A program made the position numbers and the translations under genes. The notes below the pieces were generated by a model, which saw only the letters and a list, made by a program, of their open reading frames with translations, was not told the DNA's origin and searched no databases. This document shows positions 11,645-11,663 of a DNA stretch of 11,663 nt, piece after piece (position 1 is the first letter of the stretch; every line of letters starts with the position of its first letter). This DNA comes from Candidatus Nealsonbacteria bacterium RBG_13_42_11 (GTDB lineage Bacteria; Patescibacteriota; Minisyncoccia; Minisyncoccales; RBG-13-42-11), in assembly GCA_001821455.1 (NCBI GenBank), contig MHLY01000010.1, forward strand, positions 1-11,663. The letters run 5' to 3'.

Positions 11645-11663
11645 GATTTCTGAAAGGGAGAAC

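Larger units (their letters stand above)
10275..11663 (+). ncRNA. Unrecognised long structured transcript with embedded micro-ORFs
   Basis: From the consensus promoter to the window edge there are about 1.4 kb without a gene of ordinary size. The stretch holds at least 15 stem-loops with arms of about 7-20 bp, spaced almost end to end, plus three micro-ORFs with ribosome binding sites and one possible leader ORF. Few hairpins are followed by a U-run, so most do not look like terminators. I find no match by eye to tRNA, tmRNA, RNase P RNA, SRP RNA, rRNA or group II intron domain V. It could be one long mRNA for several micro-proteins with structured control regions, or a large ornate RNA. The end is not in the window. 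Confidence 0.4.

Overview
The window reads as chromosomal DNA of a Patescibacteria/CPR bacterium, most likely Parcubacteria-like. I infer this from gene content and style, without any database search. The evidence is: giant secreted proteins built from 'ITASSTITA' and 'GGNATTTGNLNVSGTLNIG' modules, a dockerin-like gene beside a cohesin-like gene, a ribosomal protein S16 with a long Lys/Pro/Glu tail, and an rpmF-nusB-rnc-rpsP cluster with no lipid-synthesis genes between its members. TGA is used as a normal stop: the stop at 4003 is followed 2 nt later by the next ATG.

Region 1 (1-7554): after the tail of an unidentified gene come five tightly spaced genes, probably one operon from a promoter just upstream of 154. 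Two encode membrane-anchored proteins with seven LVIVD repeats each, which implies a seven-bladed beta-propeller. The third is a paralog with the same ends but no propeller. The fourth is an exported protein ending in a two-repeat dockerin-like domain. The fifth is a membrane protein with an N-terminal cohesin-like domain, a proline-rich spacer and two carboxypeptidase-regulatory-like domains. Together they suggest a cell-surface display apparatus.

Region 2 (7555-9537): a housekeeping operon for L32, NusB, RNase III and S16, with 2-4 nt gaps or an 8 nt overlap. It is preceded by a plausible promoter of the same style as that of region 1 (-10 TAATAT).

Region 3 (9538-10196): one gene with a very strong Shine-Dalgarno (SD) sequence, encoding a membrane-anchored protein with a Cys...His...Asp arrangement like transglutaminase-like or MOA-lectin C-terminal domains. 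An 11-bp GC-rich hairpin follows.

Region 4 (10197-11663, end of window): the most unusual part. The hairpin's 3' arm runs into a perfect consensus extended -10 promoter (TTGACA-N16-TATAAT). Downstream are about 1.4 kb with no conventional gene but packed with near-perfect RNA hairpins and at least three SD-equipped micro-ORFs of 28, 44 and 33 codons. The last two are Cys-rich, and each is preceded by a copy of the same 74-nt leader (69/74 identical). That leader folds into an 18-bp stem hiding the SD, and the two copies differ only in ways that keep the stem paired. The first micro-ORF has a 13-codon leader ORF and mutually exclusive complementary segments around its SD. I do not recognise this as any known RNA family. 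It looks like a strongly transcribed, structure-controlled micro-protein locus, or a large structured RNA with embedded ORFs, and it continues past the window.
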